From positions 1-15,393 of the forward strand of contig URWZ01000014.1 of assembly GCA_900551625.1 (NCBI GenBank): a stretch of 15,393 nt of DNA. Reading direction: 5' to 3'. The notes under the pieces are model-generated. The model was given only the letters and a program-made list of their open reading frames with translations. It did not search any database and was not told the origin of the DNA. The stretch comes from an uncultured Collinsella sp. (lineage in GTDB: Bacteria; Actinomycetota; Coriobacteriia; Coriobacteriales; Coriobacteriaceae). The position numbers and the translations under genes were made by a program. Within the stretch, counting starts at the first letter, position 1; each line of letters starts with the position of its first letter. Positions 1-7,249 of the stretch are shown one piece after another.

Positions 1-10
1 CGACACGCAT

Positions 11-49
11 AAAAAGCCTCCCATTTCTCATGTCCAAGAAATGGGAGGC
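11..49 (-). terminator. Rho-independent terminator of the nfnAB operon
   Basis: A perfect 13-bp stem (16-28 pairing with 37-49, arm GCCTCCCATTTCT) closes an 8-nt loop. Read on the minus strand the stem is followed by a run of five T (11-15). It lies 57 bp beyond the nfnB stop codon, so it ends the nfnAB transcript. The sequence is very clear. Confidence 0.9.
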
Positions 50-105
50 AGTTCAGCGTGTGCTCGACGGGGACTTTGCCGTTTGGTGGCTAGTGCTGTA
101 GGTGA

Positions 106-1515
106 TTACTCGCCCAGCAGGCTCTTGGTGATGGAAACGGCGGCCTTCTTGCCGGCGCCCATCGCCAGAATGACCGTAGCGGCACCGGTGACGATGTCGC
201 CGCCGGCCCAGATACGGGGATCGGTGGTCTGGCCGGTCTCCTCGTCGGCAACGATGTAGCCCCACTTGTTGAGCTCCATCTTGCCGCCGATCTTCTTTGC
301 GAAGGGGTTGGCGTTGGTGCCGATAGCCGAGATCGCGACGTCGCAGGGGATCTCCTCGATGGCGCCCTCGATGGGCACCGGACGGCGGCGGCCGGACTCG
401 TCGGGCTCGCCGAGCTCCATCTTCTGGACCTTGACGGCGCACACGGAGCCGTCCTCGCCAGCGACAAACTCGAGCGGGGAGACGAGCGGCAGAACCTCGA
501 CGCCCTCGGCCTTGGCATGGTGCAGCTCGGCGCGACGGCAGGGCATCTCGTCCTCGGTACGACGGTAGGCGATGATGGCGTGCTCGGCGCCCAGGCGCTT
601 GGCGGTACGGACGGCGTCCATAGCCACGTTGCCGCCACCAAAGACGACGACGTTCTTGCCATGCTTGGTGGGGGTGTCGTACTCGGGGAACTTGTTGGCC
701 TTCATCAGGTTCACGCGGGTGAGGTACTCGTTCGCGAAGAAGACGTTGGGCAGGTTCTCGCCGGGGACGTTGAGGAACTTGGGCAGGCCAGCGCCGGTCG
801 CCACGTAGATGGCGTCGAAGCCCTGCTCGAACAGCTCCTCGGCCGTGGCCATGTTGCCCACGACGGAGTTGTACTCAAACTTGACGCCCATGTCCTCCAA
901 GCCGTCGATCTCGCGCTTGACGACTGCCTTGGGCAGACGGAACTCGGGGATGCCGTAGACCAGCACGCCGCCGCCGGTGAAGAATGCCTCGAAGACGGTG
1001 ACGTCAAAGCCGTTGCGGGCGAGCTCGCCGGCGCAGGTGATGCCGGACGGGCCAGAGCCGACGACGGCGACCTTCTTGCCGTTCTTGGGGGCCATCTTGG
1101 GCGTGGAGGCGAGCTCGGGGCGGTCACCCAGGAAGCGCTCGAGCTGGCCGATGGCCACGGGCTCGGACTTCTTACCACGGATGCACTTGCCCTCGCACTG
1201 GTTCTCCTGCGGGCAGACGCGGCCGCAGATGGCGGGAAGCATGGAGTCCTCGCGGATGGTATCGAGGGCGCCGCCGAAGTCCTTCTCGCGGATCTGCTCG
1301 ATAAAGCGGGGGATGTTGATGTTGACGGGGCAGCCCTCAACACAGAACGGCTTCTTGCAGTTGAGGCAGCGCTCGGCCTCGGCCAGCGCCATCTCCTCGG
1401 TGAAGCCCTTGTCGACGGGGCGGAAGTCGCAAGCGCGCTCGGCAGCCGGCTCCTCGTTATCGGGGGTGCGGGGCGACTTCATATCGGCAACGAAACGACC
1501 GTTAACTAGTGGCAT
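106..1515 (-). CDS. nfnB: NfnB/GltD-like NADPH-binding FAD and iron-sulfur subunit of electron-bifurcating Nfn
   Basis: The 469-residue product is a glutamate-synthase-small-subunit-like flavoprotein. An N-terminal ferredoxin-like domain carries two cysteine clusters (C50, C53, C58, C62 and C97, C101, C107, C111) suited to two [4Fe-4S] centres. It is followed by an FAD-binding motif VVGSGPSG (151-158), a second nucleotide-binding motif VFGGGNVAMD (291-300) for NADPH, and the C-terminal flavin signature AGGDIVTGA. The gene overlaps nfnA by 10 bp. No glutamate synthase large subunit is nearby, and the partner is a PyrK-type flavoprotein. I therefore infer the Nfn complex (NADH-dependent reduced ferredoxin:NADP+ oxidoreductase) rather than glutamate synthase. 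Homologues are often auto-annotated as gltA or gltD. The complex is cytoplasmic, and its likely job is balancing NADPH, NADH and ferredoxin in an anaerobe. Confidence 0.9.
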   Translation of the reverse strand: MPLVNGRFVADMKSPRTPDNEEPAAERACDFRPVDKGFTEEMALAEAERCLNCKKPFCVEGCPVNINIPRFIEQIREKDFGGALDTIREDSMLPAICGRVCPQENQCEGKCIRGKKSEPVAIGQLERFLGDRPELASTPKMAPKNGKKVAVVGSGPSGITCAGELARNGFDVTVFEAFFTGGGVLVYGIPEFRLPKAVVKREIDGLEDMGVKFEYNSVVGNMATAEELFEQGFDAIYVATGAGLPKFLNVPGENLPNVFFANEYLTRVNLMKANKFPEYDTPTKHGKNVVVFGGGNVAMDAVRTAKRLGAEHAIIAYRRTEDEMPCRRAELHHAKAEGVEVLPLVSPLEFVAGEDGSVCAVKVQKMELGEPDESGRRRPVPIEGAIEEIPCDVAISAIGTNANPFAKKIGGKMELNKWGYIVADEETGQTTDPRIWAGGDIVTGAATVILAMGAGKKAAVSITKSLLGE

Positions 1516-2345
1516 GCGCAGCTCTTTTCCTCATAGGCCTTGAGGGACTCGCCCTCTTCGGAACGGTAAGCGGCCTGGCGGGCACGAAGGTCATCCCAGT
1601 CGACCAGGGTGGCATCGAAGTCGGGGCCGTCGACGCAAGCGAACTTGGTCACGCCGCCCACCTCGACGCGGCAGCAGCCGCACATACCGGTGCCGTCAAC
1701 CATGATGGGGTTGAGCGACGCGGTGATGGGGGTGTCGTACTTCTGGGCGGTGAGGGTCGAGAACTTCATCATCGGAACGGGGCCGACGCAGAAGACCTGG
1801 CTCACGGCCTTGTCCTGCAGCAGGCGCTCCAGCGGAGCGGTGACAACGCCCTGCTCGCCGTAGGAACCGTCGTCAGTGGTGATGTGGATGTGGTCCTCGT
1901 CGAGGAGCTCACGGAACTGGTCCTCCATGAGCAGGAGGTCCTTGGTGCGGGCGCCCATGATGGCGTGGACCTCGTGGCCGGTCTCGACCAGGTGCTTGGC
2001 GACCGGGAAGGCAATTGCCAGGCCGACGCCGCCGCCAATGACGGCACAGGGGCCCTCAGCCATCTCGGTGGGAACGCCCAGCGGGCCCACGACGTCGCGC
2101 AGCGACTCGCCGGCCTCGTAGGTGGAAAGCATTTCGGTGGTCTTGCCGATCACCATGAAGATGAACTCGACCCAGCCCTCGTCACCGTTCCAGCCGGCTA
2201 GGGTAAACGGGACGCGCTCGCCCGTCTCGTTGGCGCGAACCATGAGGAACTGTCCAGCGTGCGCATGCTTGGCGATTGCGGGCGCCTCGATGCGGAACTT
2301 GAACACCTTCTCCGAGAACTGCGTCTTCTCCAGGATCTTATACAT
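1506..2345 (-). CDS. nfnA: NfnA, PyrK-like FAD/[2Fe-2S] NAD(H)-binding subunit of Nfn
   Basis: The 279-residue protein is of the ferredoxin-NADP reductase / dihydroorotate dehydrogenase electron-transfer-subunit type. Visible motifs are an FAD-binding RVPFT (44-48), a glycine-rich NAD(H)-binding strand AVIGGGVGLA (101-110), the GPVPMM segment (188-193), and a C-terminal [2Fe-2S] binding pattern formed by C222, C224, C225 and C237 (CGCC ... CVDGP). These belong to the small Nfn subunit, which carries the NADH site. The ATG at 2345 is preceded by a GAGAGGGG ribosome binding site. The 3' end overlaps nfnB by 10 bp, which implies translational coupling. A stand-alone sulfide dehydrogenase (SudA-type) role cannot be excluded from sequence, but the pairing with nfnB favours Nfn. 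Confidence 0.9.
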   Translation of the reverse strand: MYKILEKTQFSEKVFKFRIEAPAIAKHAHAGQFLMVRANETGERVPFTLAGWNGDEGWVEFIFMVIGKTTEMLSTYEAGESLRDVVGPLGVPTEMAEGPCAVIGGGVGLAIAFPVAKHLVETGHEVHAIMGARTKDLLLMEDQFRELLDEDHIHITTDDGSYGEQGVVTAPLERLLQDKAVSQVFCVGPVPMMKFSTLTAQKYDTPITASLNPIMVDGTGMCGCCRVEVGGVTKFACVDGPDFDATLVDWDDLRARQAAYRSEEGESLKAYEEKSCACH

Positions 2346-2450
2346 AGAACCCCTCTCTTGTTAGGGCTGCCGAACCGTGCCTCCACGGAAATGGACGGTA
2401 GCCCGAATAAAACCGTACGCGCACAGGCGTTGTGCAGACATACGGTGCAA

Positions 2451-2456
2451 ATTATA
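2451..2456 (-). promoter_or_regulatory. Probable -10 box of the nfnAB promoter
   Basis: The minus strand reads a consensus TATAAT here, about 105 bases upstream of the nfnA start. No good -35 hexamer sits at 16-18 bp spacing (CGTAAG at 17 bp), so an activator may be needed or the call may be wrong. The predicted leader is about 100 nt and can fold into weak hairpins, for example CCGTA with TACGG between 2412 and 2445. Confidence 0.5.
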
Positions 2457-2536
2457 CCCTCATGGACATGTCACTTACGTGTGTCTTCGGCTGTTGGGAG
2501 CAGGGTTTATCCACTTTGGCCTACCAAATAGGGGCA

Positions 2537-2700
2537 GGTTTATTTTGGTCAGTTTTATCGGGTAAAACGGCAAAGGGGGCCGGCCTCGCGTTTCGTTGAG
2601 GCCGGCCCCTTTGGGGTGTTATGCATGTATGGTGGCAGCGCGTTTATTGCGATGTGTCGACTGCGGCGTTTCCGCAGGTAAAACCTGTCAAAATAAACCC
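2537..2700. repeat. Imperfect inverted repeat flanking the pth terminator (pth-nfnA intergenic region)
   Basis: The 373-bp gap 2346-2718 holds no credible gene. It contains the nfnA promoter, a terminator hairpin, and an inverted pair of 21-mers: 2537-2557 on the plus strand and 2679-2699 on the minus strand. The two share GGTTTATTTTG and TTTTA blocks, with 17 of 21 positions matching by eye, and they flank about 120 bp. A small perfect hairpin (GTTTTA-TCGGG-TAAAAC, 2552-2568) overlaps the left copy, and another (CTGCGG/CCGCAG, 2661-2677) adjoins the right copy. The role is unknown. Confidence 0.45.
2575..2612 (-). terminator. Probable terminator downstream of pth
   Basis: A 12-bp perfect GC stem (2576-2587 with 598-609 of the same kilobase, arm GGGGCCGGCCTC) encloses a 10-nt loop. 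On the minus strand it is followed by a short T-containing tail (CTTTGCCGTTTT). It lies about 107 bp beyond the pth stop codon. The T tract is weak, but no other terminator candidate is present between pth and nfnA. Confidence 0.65.
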
Positions 2701-2718
2701 ATCCCTAAATGATAGGTT

Positions 2719-3348
2719 TTAGTGCTTGCCGTTGGCGGAGGCGGCGCCGTTGACATGGTCGCGGGCATAGACCACGCCGTGCACGATCGCCAGGCCGGCG
2801 GCGTCGGCCGCGCGGGCGCAGGTGTCCTGGAAGTCCTCGGCCTCGCGGGCGCGTAGCTGCTTAAGCACGTAGTCAGCGACGGCCATCTTGCCGGGAGGGT
2901 TGCCGATGCCGGTGCGGATGCGGCTGAAGTCGCGGCTGCCCATCTTGTCGATGATGGAACGCAGGCCGTTGTGGCCAGCATGGCCGCCGCCCACCTTAAC
3001 GCGCACGTCGCCGGCGGGAATGTCGAGCTCGTCGTGGATTACGAGCAGCTCCTCGGCCTTGATCTTGTACTCGCGGCAGAGCTTGGAGATGGGACCGCCC
3101 GAGGTATTCATGTACGACTGTGGCTTGACCAGCACAATCTGGCGCTTGCCGCCCTCTTCCTCGGGGTCGTTGATGTTGATGAGCGCGACCTCGGCACCGG
3201 CCTGGTTTTTCCAGTACGTGACGCCGGCCTGACGGGCCAGCTCGTCGATTGCTTTGAAGCCAGCGTTGTGGCGGGTCTCGGCATACTCATCGCCCGGGTT
3301 GCCAAGTCCGGCAACCATGCGAATCTTAAGCGGCTGTGCAGCTGCCAT
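2719..3348 (-). CDS. pth: Peptidyl-tRNA hydrolase
   Basis: The enzyme releases peptides from prematurely dropped peptidyl-tRNA in the cytoplasm, recycling tRNA. The 209-residue product has the usual family length. It shows the N-terminal GLGNPGDEYAETRHNAGF block (14-31) with Asn17 and catalytic His27, YMNTSG (79-84) with the substrate-binding Asn81, IHDELD (104-109) with the conserved Asp106, and the GGGHAGHNGLRSI segment. I chose the ATG at 3348 because AAGGGA lies just upstream. A TTG start ten codons earlier would add MNYLCNEGTN, which lacks family similarity and a good ribosome site. The gene follows prs but is separated from it by a strong terminator, so it probably has its own promoter, which I could not place. 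Confidence 0.93.
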   Translation of the reverse strand: MAAAQPLKIRMVAGLGNPGDEYAETRHNAGFKAIDELARQAGVTYWKNQAGAEVALININDPEEEGGKRQIVLVKPQSYMNTSGGPISKLCREYKIKAEELLVIHDELDIPAGDVRVKVGGGHAGHNGLRSIIDKMGSRDFSRIRTGIGNPPGKMAVADYVLKQLRAREAEDFQDTCARAADAAGLAIVHGVVYARDHVNGAASANGKH

Positions 3349-3467
3349 ATTTGTCCCTTCGTTACACAAATAGTTCAATCAACGACAAAGGCTACCACGC
3401 CCGCCGAAGGCGAGACTTCGTTTCAGCGAAATCCCACCAGACAAAAGCACGGCCGCAGCAGAGCAAG

Positions 3468-3543
3468 CCGTCGGAACAGAAGAAACCCCCGCGCGACCTT
3501 TGCGAAGCAAGGGGGAGCGCGGGGGTTTCTTCTGTTCCGACGG
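3468..3543 (-). terminator. Very long, probably bidirectional terminator hairpin after prs
   Basis: A perfect 27-bp inverted repeat (3468-3494 with 3517-3543) encloses a 22-nt loop, which itself folds into a 7-bp stem (CCTTTGC/GCAAGGG). The GC core CCCCCGCGC/GCGCGGGGG is flanked by an A-rich left side and a T-rich right side (TTTCTTCTGTT), so it has terminator shape on both strands. It starts 30 bp after the prs stop codon and separates prs from pth. Confidence 0.85.
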
Positions 3544-3572
3544 CGATGCGCCGGGTTGCAAGGACGATGCGA

Positions 3573-4559
3573 TTACAGCGCGAAGTCGCCGCCGACGAGC
3601 GTGGAGACGGGCTCCTCGTGGTAAACGGCGGAGATAGCCTGAGCGAACTCCTCGGCGACCGAGATGGTCTTGATCTTGCCGCCGACCTCGACGGGGATGG
3701 CATCGGTGACGAGGCACTCGACGATCGGGGCGTCGTTCAGGCGCTCGATGGCCGGACCGGAGAAGATGCCGTGGGTGGCGCACACGTAGATGTCGCCGGC
3801 GCCCATGGCCTTGAGCTCCTTGACGTTGGCGCACAGGGTGCCAGCGGTGTCGATCATGTCGTCGTTGATGATGCAGGTCTTGCCCTTGATGTCACCGATG
3901 ATGCCCATGACCTCGGCGGCGTTGTGGCGCGGACGGCCCTTGTGGGCGATGGCCAGGTCGCAGCCGAGCATGTCGGACAGCTTCTTGGCGGCCTTGGCAC
4001 GACCCACGTCGGGGGAGACGACAACCAGGTTGTCGGTGTCGAAGTGCATGTCGTTGTAGTACTGGCCAAACAGCGGCAGTGCGGACAGGTGGTTAACCGG
4101 GATATCAAAGAAGCCCTGGATCTGACCCTGGTGCAGGTCGAGGGTGATGATGCGGTCGACGCCGGCGCGCTCGAGCAGGTTGGCGACGAGGCGGGCGGTG
4201 ATGGGCTCGCGCGGGCCGGCCTTGCGGTCCTGGCGGGCATAGCCGTAGTGGGTGATAACGGCGGTGATGGAACGGGCGGATGCGCGCTTGGCAGCGTCGG
4301 TGGCGATGAGCAGCTCCATGAGCATGTCGTTGACGTTGCCGCCGGCCACGGACTGAATCAGGAAGACGTCGGCGCCGCGGACGGTCTCGTCGTAGCGGGC
4401 GTAAATCTCACCATTGGCGAACTGCTTTAGCGTAAGGCCCGAAAGCTCGACCCCAAGGTACTCAGCGATCTTCTGAGCGAGGGGACGGTTGGAGGAACCG
4501 GAATACACGCGGATGGACTTGCGCATATTCTCCGACTTCTCGGGATCATTAATCGGCAT
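3573..4559 (-). CDS. prs: Ribose-phosphate pyrophosphokinase (PRPP synthetase)
   Basis: The enzyme makes PRPP from ribose-5-phosphate and ATP for purine, pyrimidine, histidine, tryptophan and NAD synthesis. The 328-residue product carries every class I signature: the N-terminal VYSGSSNRPLAQKIAEYLG block, YARQDRK (107-113), DLHQGQIQGFF (141-151), the flexible-loop KGRPRHN (207-213), and the PRPP-binding loop DDMIDTAGT (233-241). The ATG at 4559 has an AAGGAGAAGGG ribosome site. An internal Met12 (MRKSIRVYSG) is a possible alternative start but is less well spaced. It sits downstream of glmU, as in many Gram-positive genomes, but a hairpin terminator stands between them. Codon choice is strongly biased to C-ending codons, in keeping with high expression. 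Confidence 0.96.
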   Translation of the reverse strand: MPINDPEKSENMRKSIRVYSGSSNRPLAQKIAEYLGVELSGLTLKQFANGEIYARYDETVRGADVFLIQSVAGGNVNDMLMELLIATDAAKRASARSITAVITHYGYARQDRKAGPREPITARLVANLLERAGVDRIITLDLHQGQIQGFFDIPVNHLSALPLFGQYYNDMHFDTDNLVVVSPDVGRAKAAKKLSDMLGCDLAIAHKGRPRHNAAEVMGIIGDIKGKTCIINDDMIDTAGTLCANVKELKAMGAGDIYVCATHGIFSGPAIERLNDAPIVECLVTDAIPVEVGGKIKTISVAEEFAQAISAVYHEEPVSTLVGGDFAL

Positions 4560-4605
4560 TACCCTTCTCCTTTATACATCGAATGCCATATAGATGCCTT
4601 TTTGC

Positions 4606-4611
4606 ATTGTA
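4606..4611 (-). promoter_or_regulatory. Candidate -10 box of prs
   Basis: TACAAT on the minus strand lies about 47 bp upstream of the prs ATG, downstream of the glmU terminator. No convincing -35 is seen at 17 bp. A TTGACG lies further up, near 4650, but at the wrong distance. The assignment rests on position and on similarity to the TACAAT boxes upstream of coaX and folPK. Confidence 0.4.
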
Positions 4612-4702
4612 ACCGTGCGGCGGGGTTATTCGAGTCTTGATAACGTCTTTACCGTCAACGGACACGAACCGACCACTCATCCGGTCGCGCAGGTCACGAT
4701 AG

Positions 4703-4737
4703 AAAAAGGAGCCGTCCCCGTGAGAACAGCTCCTTTT
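4703..4737 (-). terminator. Rho-independent terminator of glmU
   Basis: A 9-bp perfect stem (AAAAGGAGC 4704-4712 with GCTCCTTTT 4729-4737) closes a 16-nt loop and runs into five T on the minus strand. It begins 16 bp after the glmU stop codon. Confidence 0.85.
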
Positions 4738-4752
4738 GTGCTTGGTAAAACG

Positions 4753-6165
4753 TTATACCTCGTCGTTCTCGTGCAGACGGCGGCGGTAATCGGCGGCCCA
4801 GCCCTCAATATTTACCTGACGGGCGCGGCCCAAGCCGAGCGCGTCGGCCGGAACCGGCTCGGTGATGACGGAGCCGGCGGCCACAAGCGCGCCGTCGCCG
4901 ATCTGAGCGGGCGCGACCATCATGGTGTCGGAACCGATGAAGGCATCCTTGCCGATGACGGTCTTGTGCTTGTGCACGCCGTCGTAGTTGCAGGTGATGG
5001 AGCCCGCGCCCACGTTGACGCCGGAGCCCATGGTGGTGTCGCCGATGTAGGACAGGTGCGGAACCTTGGAGCCCTCGCCGATCGTGGACTTCTTGATCTC
5101 CACGTGCGTGCCGGCCTTGGAGCCGTCGAGCATGTGGGTGCCCGGGCGCAGGTAGGCGCGCGGGCCGCAGTCGACGCCGTTCTCGATGACGGCCTCGATG
5201 GCGATGGTCTCATCGATAGTGCAGCCGCTGCCGACGGTGGTGTCGGTGAGGCGGCTGTTGGGGCCGAGCTGGCATTCCTCGCCCACGGTGACGTGGCCGA
5301 TCAGATGCGTCTGCGGCCACACGACGGTGTCGCGGCCGATAACGGCATCGGGGCCGATCCAGGCCTGCGTGGGGTCGATGAAGGTAACGCCCTCGGCCAT
5401 CCAGTGCTCGTTGATGCGGTCGCGCGCGATGGCGGTGAGCTGCGCGAGCTGGATACGGCTGTTGACGCCCAGGCCGTCGCGGTAGTCATCGCAGTGGAAG
5501 ATGGAGACTGCCTGGCCGTGGCCTTTGAGGATCTCGAGCATGTCGGGCAGATAGTACTCGGACTGCGCGTTGTCGTTGCCGATCTCGTCGATGTGCGCGG
5601 CGAGCTGCGCGCCGTCGAAGGCGTAGCAGCCGGCGTTGCACTCGAGCAGCGTGGCGGCCTGTTCGGGCGTGCAGTCCTTCTGCTCGATGATGCGCTCAAT
5701 CTGGCCGTCGGCACCCAGCTTGATGCGGCCGTAGCCGAAGGGGTCGGGCGGGGTCATGGTCATGACGGTGCAGGCGAGCTCGCCGGTGGCGACGGTCTGC
5801 GCGAACTTGGCGACGGTGTCGGCGGTAATGAGCGGCAGGTCGCCGTTGAGCACGACGACGGGGCCTTGCGTGATGCCGCAGGCCTCGAGCGCGACCTTGA
5901 CGGCGTGGCCGGTGCCCAGGCGCTCGGTCTGCTCGACGCACTCGACCTTGGTGGCGCTGTTGGCATAGGCGCCATCGATGAGGGCGCGCATCTCGTCGGC
6001 GTGGCTGCCGATGACGACCACGACGCGGCTGCAGCCGGCCTTGATGGTGGCGTCGACGATCCACTGGACCATGGGCTTGCCCAGGATCTTGTGCGAAACC
6101 TTGCAGTGGTTCGACTTCATGCGGGTGCCCTCGCCGGCGGCGAGGATAATTGCGGTTGCGTCCAT
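4753..6165 (-). CDS. glmU: Bifunctional UDP-N-acetylglucosamine pyrophosphorylase / glucosamine-1-phosphate N-acetyltransferase
   Basis: GlmU catalyses the last two steps to UDP-GlcNAc, the precursor of peptidoglycan and wall polymers. The 470-residue length is typical. The N-terminal uridyltransferase half shows LAAGEGTRM (8-16), QTERLGTGHA (79-88), NGDLPL (107-112), ECNAG (175-179) and VNSR (234-237). The C-terminal half is a left-handed beta helix of hexapeptide repeats with RPGT (340-343), HVEIKKS (354-360), catalytic-type His370 in PHLSYIGD, NYDG (393-396) and GSD (411-413). I chose the ATG at 6165 because AGGAGA is correctly spaced upstream and MDATAIILAAGEGTR matches the family N-terminus. 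In-frame extension upstream is not family-like. It is divergent from the ECF transporter operon. Confidence 0.96.
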   Translation of the reverse strand: MDATAIILAAGEGTRMKSNHCKVSHKILGKPMVQWIVDATIKAGCSRVVVVIGSHADEMRALIDGAYANSATKVECVEQTERLGTGHAVKVALEACGITQGPVVVLNGDLPLITADTVAKFAQTVATGELACTVMTMTPPDPFGYGRIKLGADGQIERIIEQKDCTPEQAATLLECNAGCYAFDGAQLAAHIDEIGNDNAQSEYYLPDMLEILKGHGQAVSIFHCDDYRDGLGVNSRIQLAQLTAIARDRINEHWMAEGVTFIDPTQAWIGPDAVIGRDTVVWPQTHLIGHVTVGEECQLGPNSRLTDTTVGSGCTIDETIAIEAVIENGVDCGPRAYLRPGTHMLDGSKAGTHVEIKKSTIGEGSKVPHLSYIGDTTMGSGVNVGAGSITCNYDGVHKHKTVIGKDAFIGSDTMMVAPAQIGDGALVAAGSVITEPVPADALGLGRARQVNIEGWAADYRRRLHENDEV

Positions 6166-6197
6166 GTGATCTCCTGTTACGTTATAGAGACGTGTGT

Positions 6198-6225
6198 TTG
6201 GAAACGATACACGGCACAATATGAT
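6198..6225 (+). promoter_or_regulatory. Candidate promoter of the ECF transporter operon
   Basis: TTGGAA (6198-6203) and TATGAT (6220-6225) are separated by 16 bp, in the 190-bp gap between divergent glmU and the transporter genes. On the opposite strand TATAAC near 6179-6184 could serve glmU. The plus-strand leader would be about 125 nt. I saw no recognisable riboswitch in it. Confidence 0.4.
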
Positions 6226-6355
6226 ACCGCAGGCATATGATGAGCGCGTAACGATTGACGCGTGACGGCCGGTGTCGCTGCCGCCGGCGTGGTGTTTGCG
6301 CTGGTTGTGCATGGCGGCGCCGCTGCGGCGTTGGCGTTTGAGCGAGGGAATGGGG

Positions 6356-7249
6356 GTGCCCGTGGATATCATGCGAGAGGAATCGGGCAACGAGCCCGTC
6401 GCGGCATTTTCGATGTCGCATCCGGCGGTGCCGGCCCTCTACATGGTGCTGACGTTGGGGCTCACCATGTTCTCGATGCAGCCGGTGCTGATTGCGCTGT
6501 CGCTTGCGGGCGGGTTGGCGTACGGGTTTGCGACGCGCGGCGCCGCACGTACGTTGGGGGCGCTTCGCTGGCAGCTGCCGGTGATTTTGATCATTGCGGT
6601 GCTCAATCCGCTGTTTAGTGCCTCGGGCTCGACGGAGCTGTTCCGTATTGGCATGCGCGCGGTGTATCTGGAGAGCATGGTTTACGGCCTGTGCATGGGT
6701 GGGCTGTTTGTGGCGAGCGTGCTGTGGTTTGAGGCGGCGGCATCGATGCTTGGCTACGACAAGGTGCTTGCGCTTTTGGGTAACGCCGCGCCGGTGATCG
6801 CGCTTATGATTTCGATGTGTATGCGGCTTATCCCGCAGTTTTTGCGCCGCGGTCGTACGGTACTGGCGGTGCAGGATGCGATTGATGTGCCGGGGCGCGC
6901 GCCGGCCGGCCCCGTGCGTTCGCGTTTGCGCGCATCGAGTGTGTTGATGGGCTGGGGCATGGAGGATTCGCTGGAGCGCGCCGACGCCATGCGCTCCCGT
7001 GGGTGGGGCGCCGCGACGCGTCGCACGACGTACGCGCGGTATCGGCTGGGGCGCGGCGATGTTGCCGCGCTGGTGGGGCTTGCGCTGTTTGGTGCCGCCG
7101 CGGTGGCGGTGGCATGGACCGCGACAACGCAGTATTCGTTTTACCCGCAGCTATCGGCGCCGGCGCCGTGGCTGGGCTATGTCGTATATGCGGCCTGGAT
7201 GGCGCTGCCCTGTGTGCTGCACGCGATTGACGAGAAGAGGTTTGGCTGA
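6356..7249 (+). CDS. ECF transporter transmembrane (T) component, EcfT/CbiQ family
   Basis: This is a membrane scaffold linking ATPases to the substrate-binding S component in energy-coupling-factor vitamin and metal importers. The product of about 297 residues has several hydrophobic segments (for example around LYMVLTLGLTMFSMQPVLIALSL and ALVGLALFGAAAVAV). It has the family coupling region: RLIPQFLRRGRTVLAVQDA, then ADAMRSRGWG, the Ala-Arg-Gly-type motif that contacts the ATPases. The start is uncertain. GTG at 6356 has AGGGA six bases upstream and is preferred. ATG at 6350 lies too close to that site, and ATG at 6371 lacks one. The stop codon overlaps the start of the ATPase gene (TGATG), so the two are translationally coupled. 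Confidence 0.85.
   Translation: MPVDIMREESGNEPVAAFSMSHPAVPALYMVLTLGLTMFSMQPVLIALSLAGGLAYGFATRGAARTLGALRWQLPVILIIAVLNPLFSASGSTELFRIGMRAVYLESMVYGLCMGGLFVASVLWFEAAASMLGYDKVLALLGNAAPVIALMISMCMRLIPQFLRRGRTVLAVQDAIDVPGRAPAGPVRSRLRASSVLMGWGMEDSLERADAMRSRGWGAATRRTTYARYRLGRGDVAALVGLALFGAAAVAVAWTATTQYSFYPQLSAPAPWLGYVVYAAWMALPCVLHAIDEKRFG

Noticed and set aside
517..1509. 330-residue plus-strand frame opposite nfnB
   Set aside because: Antisense shadow with low-complexity composition; nfnB is complete on the other strand.
106..2345. Glutamate synthase (GOGAT) operon
   Set aside because: The large GltB-type subunit is missing and the partner is a PyrK-like [2Fe-2S] flavoprotein, which fits Nfn better.
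3336..4430. 364-residue plus-strand frame opposite prs
   Set aside because: Antisense shadow that also runs through the terminator hairpin; prs motifs are all intact on the minus strand.
4594..6240. 548-residue plus-strand frame opposite glmU
   Set aside because: Shadow of glmU: repetitive Gly, Val, Ala, Asp and His composition and no motifs, while the minus strand encodes complete GlmU.
6166..6355. Cobalamin or other vitamin riboswitch upstream of the ECF genes
   Set aside because: No conserved riboswitch core could be recognised; only a short GCCGG/CCGGC hairpin is present.
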